A stretch of 51,814 nucleotides of DNA from Caballeronia sp. SEWSISQ10-4 2 (lineage in GTDB: Bacteria > Pseudomonadota > Gammaproteobacteria > Burkholderiales > Burkholderiaceae), in the NCBI RefSeq assembly GCF_030464885.1, contig NZ_JALPRJ010000061.1:1-51814 (forward strand), given 5' to 3'. The notes under the pieces are model-generated. The model saw only the letters and a program-made list of their open reading frames with translations. It did not search any database and was not told the origin of the DNA. The first letter of the stretch is position 1. Each line of letters opens with the position of its first letter. Shown in pieces: positions 8,523 to 17,188 of the stretch. Made by a program: the position numbers and the translations under genes.

Positions 8523-10784
8523 ATGACGCCGCAACGCGAGGAATCAGGCGCTGACCACTGGCAAGACGAGCCGCCGTTCCCCGTTGTACCGGAGCGCAAT
8601 TTCGCCGCCCAGCGCACCACCCTCCGGCTCCTGCTGATTGCGGCCATCGTATTGCCTTGCCTGTATTTCGCGGGCATGTCGTGGAGCGACCTGAAAGCTC
8701 GCGAACGCGACGCCGCCGAAGTGGCCGAACGCAACGCGCACGTCGCCGAAGAACACGCGCTGAAAGTCTTCGACATGAACGAGACGCTCAACGCCCGCGT
8801 AATCGATCTGATCGACGGTGTGGACGACGAGACCCTGCGCCGCGAAGAAACCTCTATCCACGACAAACTCAAGGCGATGGGCGGGGGTTATCCGCAAGTG
8901 GCGTCGGTGGCCATCTTCGGCGCGGACGGGCGTCTGATTGCCACGAGCCGCATCTTCCCCTCGCCGGATGTTTCGATAGCAACCCGCGACGACTTCGTTG
9001 GCATTCGCGACAGCAAGATGCTCGAAAACGTCTCCCGCGTGATGCTCGGCAAAGTGGGCGGCGAGACGGTATTCAACACGGCGGTGCCGCGCAAGAACTC
9101 GGATGGCCGCTTTGCCGGCATTGTGACGATTGCGCTTCGCCCCAGTTATTTCGCCGGGTTTTATCGCGAGTTGCTGGGCGAGCACTCCACCGTATCGCTC
9201 GGCCTCACGCGCTCGGACGGCGCCGTGCTCGCCTGGTATCCGACGCGTCCCCCCGACCGCATGGAACTCGCCGCGAGTTCGCCCTTGCGCGATGCCTTTA
9301 CCTCGGGACTTCGCAACGGCGTCGTGCGAATGCGCTCCGGGCTCGACAACGAAATGAAGATCGTGGCGTATCGGCAGGTGGGGAATTATCCCGTGTTCGT
9401 GTCGAGCGGTTATCCCCTCGCCACTATCTGGGCCGGGTGGTATCGCCGCATCGGCGTGCTGATGCTGACGCTGTTCGCGCCGTGCGTGGTGTTATGGGGC
9501 GTGATCTGGCTGTCGCTGCGCCGTCTCGCTCACGAAGAAGATGCCTGGGAGCGCTGGCAGGCGGAAGCGTCCATGCGCCGTTCGATCGAATCGGCTTACC
9601 GGCAGGCACGCAAGATGGAAGCGCTGGGCAATCTGGTCGGCAGTGTCGCGCACGACTTCAACAACCTGCTGATGATCCTCTCCACCAACGTCCAGATCGT
9701 CCGGCGACGCGGTGCTACCGGGCTGGATCGCGAGTTGTCGGCCATGGAACGCGCGCTTAAAAGCGGCCAGTCGCTCACGCGCCAGTTGCTGGGTGTCGCC
9801 CGCAAGCAGCCGCTGCGCAACGAGACCATCGCGATCGGCAAGTGGCTGCCGGCGTGCCGCGAACTGCTGAAGGCGTCACTGGGCGCGAAGGTCGCGCTGA
9901 ACCTCGAAACGAATACGGATAGCTGGCCGATCCGCGTCGATGCAGCCGAACTCGAGCTCGCGCTGATCAACGTCGCGGTGAATGCGCGCGACGCCATGCC
10001 GAGCGGCGGCACGTTCTCCGTTCGCGCGGACAACGTGCGCTTCCGGCACGAGGACGGTTTTCCGATCATCGGCGAATTCGTGCAGTTGACGCTGGAGGAC
10101 ACGGGCGCGGGCATGAGTCCCGAAATCCTCGGCCGCGCGTTCGAACCGCTGTTCACCACCAAGTCCAAAGGCATGGGTACGGGGCTCGGCTTGCCGCAAG
10201 TGTTCGCGTTCTGCGAGCGAGCGGGCGGCGTGGCGACAATCGACAGCGCGGTGGGCGCGGGCACGTCGGTGCGGCTCTATTTGCCGCGCGCGAGCGCAAC
10301 CGCGGCAGAAGCGCTCGACGCTCAGCACGACGCTACCGCCGCCAGCGAATCGCACGGTTTGCGCGTGCTGCTGGTGGAAGACAACGAGGAAGTCGCGGCG
10401 GGCACGGAAGCGTTGTTATCGATGATGAATCACCACGTCACGCACGTCTTCAACGCGGACGGCGCAATCGCGATGCTCGAAACCGCCCGTCGCGATGCGA
10501 ACAATGGCGGTGCGCTGCCGTTCGACGTCGTGCTCTCCGATATCCACATGCCGGGCAAACTGAACGGCATCGATCTGGCCGAGATCCTGCAAAGCTGGAC
10601 GCCGCGCATGCCGGTGATCCTGGTAACCGGCTACGCCGAAGAGCTGGATCGGGCGCGTCAGGTCGACGCGCGCGTGTTGTCGAAACCGTTCGACATCACA
10701 TTGCTCGATTCGCTTCTGCAGGCCATTCGCGAAGATCTGAGCGCGCGCGCCGACAACCGCGAGCATGGCGAAGCGCCGCACTGA
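8523..10784 (+). CDS. Hybrid sensor histidine kinase with C-terminal receiver
   Basis: A 753-residue inner-membrane sensor. TM1 is near 33-52, followed by a periplasmic double-Cache-like region (about 55-300) with 'VASVAIFGADGRLIATS', then TM2 near 311-333. The kinase core has H377 in 'GSVAHDFNNLL', an N box 'NVAVNARDAM' near 483-492, 'DTGAGM' near 526 and 'GTGLGL' near 552. The receiver domain has acidic 'VED' near 619 and the phosphoacceptor D673 in 'VVLSDIHMPG'. H-x-FNN kinases of this form usually pass phosphate through their own receiver. No response regulator is adjacent, so the output is unknown. The ATG at 8523 follows shortly after a divergent promoter region. Confidence 0.9.
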   Translation: MTPQREESGADHWQDEPPFPVVPERNFAAQRTTLRLLLIAAIVLPCLYFAGMSWSDLKARERDAAEVAERNAHVAEEHALKVFDMNETLNARVIDLIDGVDDETLRREETSIHDKLKAMGGGYPQVASVAIFGADGRLIATSRIFPSPDVSIATRDDFVGIRDSKMLENVSRVMLGKVGGETVFNTAVPRKNSDGRFAGIVTIALRPSYFAGFYRELLGEHSTVSLGLTRSDGAVLAWYPTRPPDRMELAASSPLRDAFTSGLRNGVVRMRSGLDNEMKIVAYRQVGNYPVFVSSGYPLATIWAGWYRRIGVLMLTLFAPCVVLWGVIWLSLRRLAHEEDAWERWQAEASMRRSIESAYRQARKMEALGNLVGSVAHDFNNLLMILSTNVQIVRRRGATGLDRELSAMERALKSGQSLTRQLLGVARKQPLRNETIAIGKWLPACRELLKASLGAKVALNLETNTDSWPIRVDAAELELALINVAVNARDAMPSGGTFSVRADNVRFRHEDGFPIIGEFVQLTLEDTGAGMSPEILGRAFEPLFTTKSKGMGTGLGLPQVFAFCERAGGVATIDSAVGAGTSVRLYLPRASATAAEALDAQHDATAASESHGLRVLLVEDNEEVAAGTEALLSMMNHHVTHVFNADGAIAMLETARRDANNGGALPFDVVLSDIHMPGKLNGIDLAEILQSWTPRMPVILVTGYAEELDRARQVDARVLSKPFDITLLDSLLQAIREDLSARADNREHGEAPH

Positions 10785-10997
10785 GCCAAGCGACTTTTTC
10801 CACACGTTTTGTAAAAACATCCGCACGCCGGCTCGCATCGCGATGGATAGCCGTGTTTTGGGCGGCGTCACGGCGCGCGCGCTCGCGACCCGGCACGCGA
10901 GTTGCGAGATAACACGTGAGTTGCGACCTAAACTAGATTTGCGACGAATGTTTTTTCACGCGTCGCAACTGCTTACAGGCCACCCACGGAGGCAGCC

Positions 10998-12260
10998 ATG
11001 CGACACACAGTTATTGGTATCTTCGATACCTACGACCAGGCCGAAGTGGCGCGCAGCGCACTTGTTGCCTCGGGTTTCCCTCGTTCCGACATTGAACTCC
11101 AGGCTGCGCCCGACGATCCCGCCTGGGCAGCCGGCGCAGGCGGGCCGCCTGAAACCGGCGGCGTGCTGGCGAACATCGAACGCTTCTTTGCGATGTTGTT
11201 CGGCGGCCGCGATCAACCGCCCGAAGTCGCGCATTATTCCGAAGCGGTGCGGCGCGGAGGCGTGCTGGTTGCCGTCGATACCGCCACCGAAGCGCGCGCT
11301 GACGTCGCGCGCCGGACGCTGGCGGAACAAGGTGCGATCGATATCGACGAACGCGCGGCGAGTTGGGGCACGCTAAGCCATGGACGCACGGCGGCGTCCG
11401 CAGCCGACGACCGCGATCATTCCCTGCTCGATGAACTCGGCCTCGGCTCAGGCAGCGCCGTGCCGGGTCGCGCACCGGTGAATCCGCCCGGAGATCCCCT
11501 TGCAACCGCCCGCGCCGACGCCAACCGGGCACGGGCTTATCCGCACGCGGATCAGGGCGATCCGGCCGTGCAGCCGCTTGATCCGATCACCCCCGTCGCC
11601 CGCGATGTATTCGCCGGCGGCAGTGACTCGTCGTATCGCGCAACGGGCGGCGATCCGATGACCAGCGGCACCGTCCGGCAGGACACGAAGGAAACAATTC
11701 GGCGCTCGGCGTCCTGTGCCGCGACTTCGTTGGATGAACCGCTGGCTGGCGAGGACTCGGCTTATCGTTCGCCGGCTGCGAGCGAGCCACCGACCAGCGC
11801 TGCATCGAAGCAAGGCTGGCGTCCCGTCGACCCGCGCGATCCGCTGGATGAAACCGAAACGTCGTCGCGAAGGGGCGCCATGGGGGGTACCGGTACGACC
11901 GGCTCGCCGGTTCCGGGGTCACTCAGCCAGACCGGCGATCCGACGCTCGACACCCGTTCAGGGACGCGACCCACCATGCCGGACGAGTACATGGAGTACG
12001 AGGACGACTTCCGCACGGATTTCGAATCGAAATATGCGGCAACAGGCGCGCGCTACGAAGAGTACGAGGAAGCGTACCAATACGGCGCCTCGGCCGGCAG
12101 CGACGAGCGTTATGGCCGCCGCAACTGGGACGACATGATGGAAACCGAACTGCGCCATGACTGGGAAGGCCGCAATCCGGGCGTAGATACGTGGGAGCGC
12201 TTCAAACTCGCGGTGCGTCACGGCTGGGATCGCGTGACGGGACATCACCATCACATGTAA
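10998..12260 (+). CDS. YflT/YsnF-type stress protein with long acidic tail
   Basis: A 420-residue protein. The N-terminal ~110 residues (MRHTVIGIFDTYDQAEVARS, 'LVASGFPRSDIEL', 'GGVLVAVDT…ADVARRTLAEQGAIDID') match the general-stress-protein-17M/YflT domain. The middle (about 130-330) is low-complexity, Pro/Asp/Thr-rich and probably disordered. The C-terminal 80 residues have a Tyr/Glu/Arg-rich helical domain (FRTDFESKYA, YEEYEEAYQYG, MMETELRHDWEGR), ending in GHHHHM. CGGAGG lies directly upstream of the ATG. No signal peptide, so cytoplasmic; probably stress-related. A strong terminator follows, so it is monocistronic. Confidence 0.8.
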   Translation: MRHTVIGIFDTYDQAEVARSALVASGFPRSDIELQAAPDDPAWAAGAGGPPETGGVLANIERFFAMLFGGRDQPPEVAHYSEAVRRGGVLVAVDTATEARADVARRTLAEQGAIDIDERAASWGTLSHGRTAASAADDRDHSLLDELGLGSGSAVPGRAPVNPPGDPLATARADANRARAYPHADQGDPAVQPLDPITPVARDVFAGGSDSSYRATGGDPMTSGTVRQDTKETIRRSASCAATSLDEPLAGEDSAYRSPAASEPPTSAASKQGWRPVDPRDPLDETETSSRRGAMGGTGTTGSPVPGSLSQTGDPTLDTRSGTRPTMPDEYMEYEDDFRTDFESKYAATGARYEEYEEAYQYGASAGSDERYGRRNWDDMMETELRHDWEGRNPGVDTWERFKLAVRHGWDRVTGHHHHM

Positions 12261-12298
12261 CTCATGCTGCTTGCTGTTGTTGAAACGTTGTTGAAACG

Positions 12299-12332
12299 CC
12301 AACGGCCCGCTAAAGCGGGCCGTTGGCGTTTT
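12299..12332 (+). terminator. Rho-independent terminator
   Basis: Perfect 12-base arms CCAACGGCCCGC and GCGGGCCGTTGG with a TAAA loop, followed by CGTTTTG. It lies 38 bases after the stress-protein stop and may also serve the convergent FMN reductase gene. Confidence 0.85.
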
Positions 12333-12372
12333 GCGTACGGATTCGGGTTCGGGAGCTAACAACTCACCTCAC

Positions 12373-12927
12373 TTAAACCGTCGCAAGGCGCTGAACCCAG
12401 GCGGTGTATTTATCGACGAATGCCTGCAGGAACTTGCGCGTCTCCTCGTTCACGATCTTGCCACTTGCATCGATACGGTTCGCGTCGTGCTTGATGAACA
12501 TCTCCGGCTGGCCCATCAGCGGCACATCGAGGTACGCGAGCACATTGCGCAGATGCGCCTGTGCGAGCGCCGTGCCGGTCGGACCAAGCGACGTGCCCAG
12601 CACCGCGCCCGGCTTGTTGGCCCACGCGTTGTGCCCCCACGGCCGCGAACCCCAGTCCAGCGCGTTTTTCAGCACGCCGGGAATCGAGCGGTTGTATTCC
12701 GGCGTGACAAACAGCAAACCATTCGCCGCCGATATCTTCTGCTTGAACGTTCGCGCGACCTCAGGAAAGTCGTGATCGTAGTCCTGGCTATAGAGCGGCA
12801 AGCTCGCGATGTCCAGAAACTCGAACGAAAAATCCGGCGGCGCGAGCGACACTACCGCGTGCGCGAGCTGCTTGTTGAATGATTCACGACGAATGCTGCC
12901 GACAACAACCGCAATCTTGTAGGTCAT
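12373..12927 (-). CDS. NADPH-dependent FMN reductase (ChrR/quinone reductase type)
   Basis: A 184-residue flavodoxin-fold protein: MTYKIAVVVGSIRRESFNKQ (the GSxRxxSxN phosphate loop for FMN), 'FEFLDIASLPLYSQDYD' and 'GLLFVTPEYNRSIPGVLKNALDW' (the TPEYN-S-PG-LKNA(L/I)D signature). Such enzymes reduce quinones, flavins, chromate or azo compounds with NAD(P)H. The frame extends 23 codons further upstream, but the ATG at 12927 begins at the conserved N-terminus with GGGA ahead of it. It is cytoplasmic and a single gene, convergent with the stress protein. Confidence 0.9.
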   Translation of the reverse strand: MTYKIAVVVGSIRRESFNKQLAHAVVSLAPPDFSFEFLDIASLPLYSQDYDHDFPEVARTFKQKISAANGLLFVTPEYNRSIPGVLKNALDWGSRPWGHNAWANKPGAVLGTSLGPTGTALAQAHLRNVLAYLDVPLMGQPEMFIKHDANRIDASGKIVNEETRKFLQAFVDKYTAWVQRLATV

Positions 12928-13165
12928 GGCTTTTCCCGGTGACTGAATGAAGCTGAGGAATGAAGTGCATCCACGAATCTGACACGTACCAGCCAAACCA
13001 TCATAGGCGTTCGGTCGATGCGACGGCTATCCGGAATGGGTCGGATTGTGGATCGGCTCAACCTCTGGGGCGCACATTTCTCATCGTGTTCCGCTTCGAG
13101 ATGGGCATTTCAATCGGTTACCGGGCGGCAGCCCCGCCGCAAGCCATTTTCGAGATGATTTCCAC

Positions 13166-13196
13166 AAAGTTGTCCACAGAAACTGTGGACAACTTT
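13166..13196. repeat. Perfect inverted repeat of two DnaA-box-like 9-mers
   Basis: AAAGTTGTCCACAG, a 3-base AAA spacer, and CTGTGGACAACTTT form a perfect 14-base inverted repeat. Each arm contains TTGTCCACA, one base from the DnaA box TTATCCACA. No T-run follows, so it is not a classical terminator. It lies in a 390-base region without a gene (12928-13314). Confidence 0.8.
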
Positions 13197-13314
13197 GCAG
13201 ATGTTTAATAATTCGCACTAAACGGCCAAGCGCTTGGCGGAATAAGGCTGGAGGCGGGGTTAAAGCGTCCGGAAACGCCCAAAAATGCCTTTATCACCCG
13301 TGCCGGGCGAAAAG

Positions 13315-13455
13315 TTATTGACCGAAAAACACGTTGCACTGGGACGACGGACCTTGGCATGCCGAGGACTGCGATTTGGCATTGTCTGCAGCGCTGGCAG
13401 CGCCCGCCACAGCGAACAAGACGACAGCGGCAAAGACGGAAAGTGCGCGTTTCAT
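13315..13455 (-). CDS. Tiny secreted protein with two cysteines
   Basis: A 46-residue frame beginning MKRALSVFAAVVLFAVAGAA. It has a textbook signal peptide (KR, hydrophobic core, ASA|AD cleavage site), leaving a mature peptide of about 24 residues with two cysteines seven apart (ACQGPSSQCN) and ending in VFFGQ. CGAGGAG is placed seven bases upstream of the ATG. It is exported, probably to the periplasm; the cysteines could form one disulfide. I do not recognise a family. It is not adjacent to any co-directed gene, so it is likely transcribed alone. Confidence 0.7.
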   Translation of the reverse strand: MKRALSVFAAVVLFAVAGAASAADNAKSQSSACQGPSSQCNVFFGQ

Positions 13456-13768
13456 GAGACTCCTCGGTGAGTTTGACAACGATCTGACTGGATCGATGAA
13501 CCGAGAATATCGATTAAGCGAATGCAGAAAAATGGCCGGGTAAGGAATTGATCTTTACCGGAATCGCAATGAATCAGGCTCCGCGGGCTTTTTAGAACTT
13601 GAGAGACCCGGCGCTCGCTCTCCGTGCTTAGAAACAAAACTTCACATTCATGCAAGACGCACAACAATATGTTTTCCCAATCGGCATTGGTCAGCGATAG
13701 GGTTGTGAATAGACTGGTTCACATTGATGGCGTGAAACGCGCTGTCTCCAAACAGTCAGAGGTTCACC
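13456..13768. other. Intergenic, divergent promoter region
   Basis: About 310 bases between the tiny secreted gene (minus) and the DUF4148 gene (plus), moderately AT-rich at 13500-13680. It presumably contains both promoters. No repeat or iteron seen. Confidence 0.5.
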
Positions 13769-14059
13769 ATGAAACGCACGCTTATTGGTAGTTTGTTCGT
13801 CGCAGTGCTGGTCTCGTCGGCACCCGCCTTTGCTCAATCCTCGGACGTTGCCCAGCCGAACGCCTACGGGCCAAAAACGAGAGCCGAAGTGAAAGCCGAA
13901 CTGGCCGCTGCGAAAGCAAGCGGTGAGCTCGACGCGATCGACACGGACAGCTATCCGCAGTTGTTGCCGTATCAAGCGGCGCGCGCTGCACGCGTCACGT
14001 CGAGTACGAACACGACAGCCGTGACGCAAGCAAACGGCGCGCGTGCGAACACGCAATAA
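13769..14059 (+). CDS. DUF4148 domain secreted protein
   Basis: A 96-residue protein with a signal peptide (MKRTLIGSLFVAVLVSSAPA, then FAQ|S) and the DUF4148 core 'TRAEVKAELAAAKASGELDA', a short helix typical of very many small Burkholderiales periplasmic proteins, followed by 'DSYPQLLPYQ' and a Thr/Asn/Ala-rich tail. AGAGG precedes the ATG. Function of the family is unknown. A terminator lies 110 bases downstream. Confidence 0.85.
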   Translation: MKRTLIGSLFVAVLVSSAPAFAQSSDVAQPNAYGPKTRAEVKAELAAAKASGELDAIDTDSYPQLLPYQAARAARVTSSTNTTAVTQANGARANTQ

Positions 14060-14089
14060 GCGCACGCACAAGTTATCGAGAAAGACAAA

Positions 14090-14194
14090 AGATCACAGCG
14101 GATTCAATTGCTGAAGCCGCGTGATCTGTCGAAGACGTTCATCCTCCGCCTCGCTCCGATGGTGGATTGCCCGGTCCCAGGACCGGGCTTTTTT
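14090..14194 (+). ncRNA. Candidate small RNA or structured 3' UTR
   Basis: Downstream of the DUF4148 gene, AGATCACAGCGG pairs with CCGCGTGATCT (14090-14127, one bulge), then a 40-base linker leads to a strong intrinsic terminator. Hairpin, linker and terminator with a U-tail is the usual build of an Hfq-type small RNA. No promoter is obvious, so it could equally be a processed 3' UTR. Confidence 0.35.
14169..14194 (+). terminator. Rho-independent terminator
   Basis: GCCCGGTC and GACCGGGC arms, CCAG loop, then six T residues. Confidence 0.85.
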
Positions 14195-14303
14195 ATGTCC
14201 CCAAATGGCGCATTGGTGAAGAGCGACATGAGCAGCGAAGCTAAGTGAACGAGGCCGGAAGCATAGCTGCAGGAATCGCTTGCCGCAGAGCAGATTCGAT
14301 AAA

Positions 14304-14321
14304 GGTGAGCGATTTCGGGAG
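14304..14321 (+). repeat. Remote origin-type iteron 1 of the 14-kb cluster
   Basis: GGTGAGCGATTTCGGGAG fits the origin iteron consensus (GGTGAG-N4-T-N-CGGGAG). Intergenic. Several weaker half-copies (GGTGAGG at 14330, GGTGAGC near 14399) lie close by. Confidence 0.7.
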
Positions 14322-14570
14322 CTGCGCGAGGTGAGGTGCGAGACCCGATGAAAACTCACGCTTGAGGCTATTTGCAAGTATCGCTAACTAGATGGCAGAG
14401 GTGAGCGAGCTTCATCAAGTGCTTGAGGTGCATCGCTGTGAGCCTTTACCCATAAGGCTTTCACGGCTTCGCTCTTACTTGGTTTCGAGACGTCCGTTGC
14501 GAGCGCAAGCGTTATGCGCCACTCAGGTTCGACACTGCGCTCGCGTGAGCGAGCGGTGAGTGACGCTATA

Positions 14571-14588
14571 GGTGAGGTAATACGGGAG
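14571..14588 (+). repeat. Remote origin-type iteron 2 of the 14-kb cluster
   Basis: GGTGAGGTAATACGGGAG is a full match to the consensus GGTGAG-N4-TRCGGGAG and is preceded by CTATA, as is the copy at 14774. Intergenic. Confidence 0.85.
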
Positions 14589-14773
14589 GGTGATTCAGCG
14601 TTGTTGAGAAAGAACTTTAAGAGCCGTTCCTCTCTCTCTTCTCGTCATGTGCGCTTCACGTTAAAGCGTTCTCTATCAATGAGTTGCGTCCCGTTGTTAA
14701 AACAGTTGATACGCGTGTTCATGAGCTTTAAGTGCTCACCAGCAGCGCTTTCCGATGGATTCAAGCCGCTATA

Positions 14774-14791
14774 GGTGAGGCTATGCGGGAC
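14774..14791 (+). repeat. Remote origin-type iteron 3 of the 14-kb cluster
   Basis: GGTGAGGCTATGCGGGAC, preceded by GCTATA exactly like iteron 2. It abuts the gene remnant at 14787-14900. Confidence 0.8.
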
Positions 14792-14900
14792 CCGATACAA
14801 CGGCGTGAAGCTTGCTGATAAGGCCACGCGCACTGCGTTGATCGAACGCGCGCGCAAGCTCGGCTACGACATGACGTTGCTGCGCGAAACGCTGCATTGA
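14787..14900 (+). pseudogene. Possible 3' remnant of a gene
   Basis: A 37-codon frame with convincing protein character (ATRTALIERARKLGYD, then MTLLRETLH and TGA) but no start codon or ribosome site; it runs straight out of the iteron at 14774. It may be the C-terminal end of a gene whose body was lost by rearrangement. I cannot name the parent family. Confidence 0.35.
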
Positions 14901-14954
14901 AATTCATCGCGCATGAATGATCTTCGAACTTCACTCGCCGATCATTCGCTTCAA

Positions 14955-15248
14955 TCACGTACCAATCAGAAAGCGTTCCTTGTTGCGTCCCGCCAGCCAA
15001 CCGGGCGGGCGTCCGCGTCCGCTCCACGTCTCGCCGGTCTTCGAATTGCGATACTTGGGCGGCAGCGGCGGCTTCTTGAGCGCCCTGCCACGCCTGGCTG
15101 AAAAGCCAAGCTCTTCGGCCGTCAGGTCATACTCGACAATCTTGCGCTTGATCTCCTCGATCGCGACCGCAACTTCCTTCTGCTGCGCGATCGCAACTTC
15201 CTTATGCAGTTTTTCGAGTTGTACGGTCAGTTGCTTGTAGGTGGCCAT
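14955..15248 (-). CDS. H-NS family nucleoid protein
   Basis: A 97-residue protein: MATYKQLTVQLEKLHKEVAI forms the coiled-coil oligomerisation region (with 'VAVAIEEIKRKIVEYDLTAEELGF'), then a basic linker, then the DNA-binding domain 'KYRNSKTGETWSGRGRPPGW', which holds the H-NS AT-hook-like (W-x-G-R-G-R-P-P) motif. It binds AT-rich DNA and silences genes. I chose the ATG at 15248 because the 15 extra upstream codons lack family character. It lies next to the remote iteron cluster; plasmid-borne H-NS paralogues often silence recently acquired DNA. Confidence 0.93.
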   Translation of the reverse strand: MATYKQLTVQLEKLHKEVAIAQQKEVAVAIEEIKRKIVEYDLTAEELGFSARRGRALKKPPLPPKYRNSKTGETWSGRGRPPGWLAGRNKERFLIGT

Positions 15249-15328
15249 AAGCTGCTCTGTAGGTTCGGTATGCGCGCGAAGTGGACATGACATGTTGACA
15301 CTAATCGTCGATTTTCACGCGTCGGCAA

Positions 15329-16552
15329 TCAGTCGTCGATGGCGTCGTAGAGATGGCGTTCGAACACGGCTGCCATCGGAAAGGGTTCCACGCTGCGTCG
15401 CTGGATCAGCATGATGCCGATCATGTTTTCGACCGGATCGGCGAACCAGCTCGTACCGAGCGCGCCGGGCCAGCCGAACGAACCTGTCGAACGATAACCG
15501 AGCGTGCGCTGTTGCGCAGGGTCATCGACGATCGCCAAGCCGAGACCAAACCCCTGCCCCGCCCACACGATCTGCCCGAATGCCGGAATGCGGCGCTGGT
15601 CGCGCGAGAGAAAATTCGTGCGCATCAGATCGACAGAACGATGCGACAGCAGGCGCGAACCGCGCGCGCGTTCATCGGCGTTGCCTTGCAAACGGCCGCG
15701 GCCAAGCAGCAGGCGCGCGAAACGGAGATAGTCGTCGGCAGTGGAAACAAGACCCCCTCCGCCGTTTTGAAAGCGCTCGGGTTTAGCGAAGCGGCTCGAT
15801 GCCGGATGATCTTCCACCACGCGTTGTCGCGTCACGGGATCGATGGCGTAGGCCACCGACAAGCGCCCGAGTTTTTCAGGTGGCACCACGAAGCCGGTGT
15901 CATTCATCTCCAACGGCTCGAAAATGCGGGTGCGGAAGAACGCTTCGAGCGACATGCCGCTGATGCGCTGGATCAGCGCGCCGAGGACGTCGGTGGAGAT
16001 GCCGTAATGCCAGCGGGTACCGGGCTGGAACATCAAAGGGAGGTCAGCCACGCGCTGCAGCCATGCGCCGGGATCGACCGATGCCTCGACGCCGTTGAAA
16101 ACATTGCTGTACGCATCAGCTAGCGCGCCGAGCGCACTGAAGTGATACGCGAACCCGGCGCGGTGCGTGAGCAGATCGAGCAACGTGATCGGCGCGCGCG
16201 CGGGTTCCGTGCGGTCGAGGGATGCAGCGGGATCCGTCAGAACCTTGGGATTGGCCAGTTCGGGCAACCAGCGCGACACGGGGTCATCGAGTGCGATCCG
16301 CCCTTCTTCCACGAGCATCAAGGCGGCGAGGCTCGTCACCGGCTTGGTCATGGAGGCAATGCGAAACAGCGTGTCGCGCATCATGGGCGTGCGGGTTTCG
16401 CTGTCGCTGTGACCCAGCATGTCGACCCGGGCAATTTCACCATGCCGCCAGGCCAGGGTGACGCAGCCGGCAACGTCGCCGGTCTCGACGTACTGCTGCA
16501 TGGCAATACGTGTGCGCTCGAGGCGCGTCGCGCTGAATCCCGCGTCGGACAT
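15329..16552 (-). CDS. Serine hydrolase, class C beta-lactamase/esterase family
   Basis: A 407-residue protein with the active-site S-x-x-K as S67-M-T-K70 in 'RIASMTKPV', a Tyr-containing second motif in 'RWHYGISTDVLGAL' and a C-terminal 'WPGALGTSWFADP' segment in the place of the KTG/HTG box. There is no signal peptide, so it is likely a cytoplasmic esterase or transacylase of the EstB type rather than a secreted beta-lactamase. Substrate unknown. Single gene, its 3' end 80 bases from the hns start, same strand. Confidence 0.88.
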   Translation of the reverse strand: MSDAGFSATRLERTRIAMQQYVETGDVAGCVTLAWRHGEIARVDMLGHSDSETRTPMMRDTLFRIASMTKPVTSLAALMLVEEGRIALDDPVSRWLPELANPKVLTDPAASLDRTEPARAPITLLDLLTHRAGFAYHFSALGALADAYSNVFNGVEASVDPGAWLQRVADLPLMFQPGTRWHYGISTDVLGALIQRISGMSLEAFFRTRIFEPLEMNDTGFVVPPEKLGRLSVAYAIDPVTRQRVVEDHPASSRFAKPERFQNGGGGLVSTADDYLRFARLLLGRGRLQGNADERARGSRLLSHRSVDLMRTNFLSRDQRRIPAFGQIVWAGQGFGLGLAIVDDPAQQRTLGYRSTGSFGWPGALGTSWFADPVENMIGIMLIQRRSVEPFPMAAVFERHLYDAIDD

Positions 16553-16698
16553 TCAAATATCCCTCTTATGGTCACATTCTCTCAGCACGACATTTAAACA
16601 TGCCGGAAATGTGACACCAAGGGAAGTTTTACCTCGGCTTGTAACTCCGTTACATAACGCCGGAAATCAATACATCAATATGTTACGGATTCTAATCT

Positions 16699-16917
16699 TT
16701 AAGCGAGCGAGCAATTCAATCCCATGCTGGCTTCAAGTTGTTCAAGCCGGTCGATGATTCTCTGCATGCGCGATTGCTGCGCCGGTACGAGTGCGCTGGA
16801 CGCAACCGAATCAACCCGGTTACGCCAATAAGACAAGGGGATGCGGTCTTCCGCGGAGATTCTTCCGATTACCTGCTCCAGATGCAAAATATCCGTCTCG
16901 ATTTGCCGATGATTCAT
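16699..16917 (-). CDS. Small helical hypothetical protein
   Basis: The frame is open upstream, but the ATG at 16917 has TTGGAG in front and yields a 72-residue protein: MNHRQIETDILHLEQVIGRI, 'LSYWRNRVDSV', 'RMQRIIDRLEQLEASMG'. Two amphipathic helices with a Trp between them suggest a short coiled-coil or dimerising protein. No signal peptide or membrane segment. I do not recognise the family. Confidence 0.6.
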   Translation of the reverse strand: MNHRQIETDILHLEQVIGRISAEDRIPLSYWRNRVDSVASSALVPAQQSRMQRIIDRLEQLEASMGLNCSLA

Positions 16918-17188
16918 TTGCAACTCCAAGGTAGATGTTATTTCTACTTTTTTGGAACGAACTTGCGGCAGCGCGCGGAACATTACAGTTCACATGTCGC
17001 AAGCTGAATGTTCAGGATTCGCACAATGCGCGGCGCGCCGCCAGACTGAAGCAGCGCAGGCCCTCGAAGGACCTGGGTTAGAGTAGCGAAGGTTGCCGGG
17101 TGCTGTATATTCCGCAAATGCGGAACAGTAAAAATGCGGTTATCCGGCGCGTCGGATCGGCAAATTATCCGCATGACCGGAGGAATGG

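Noticed and set aside
14330..14400. Further iteron copies near 14330 and 14399
   Set aside because: They have the GGTGAG half but not the CGGGA half at the right distance, so they are noted only as half-copies.
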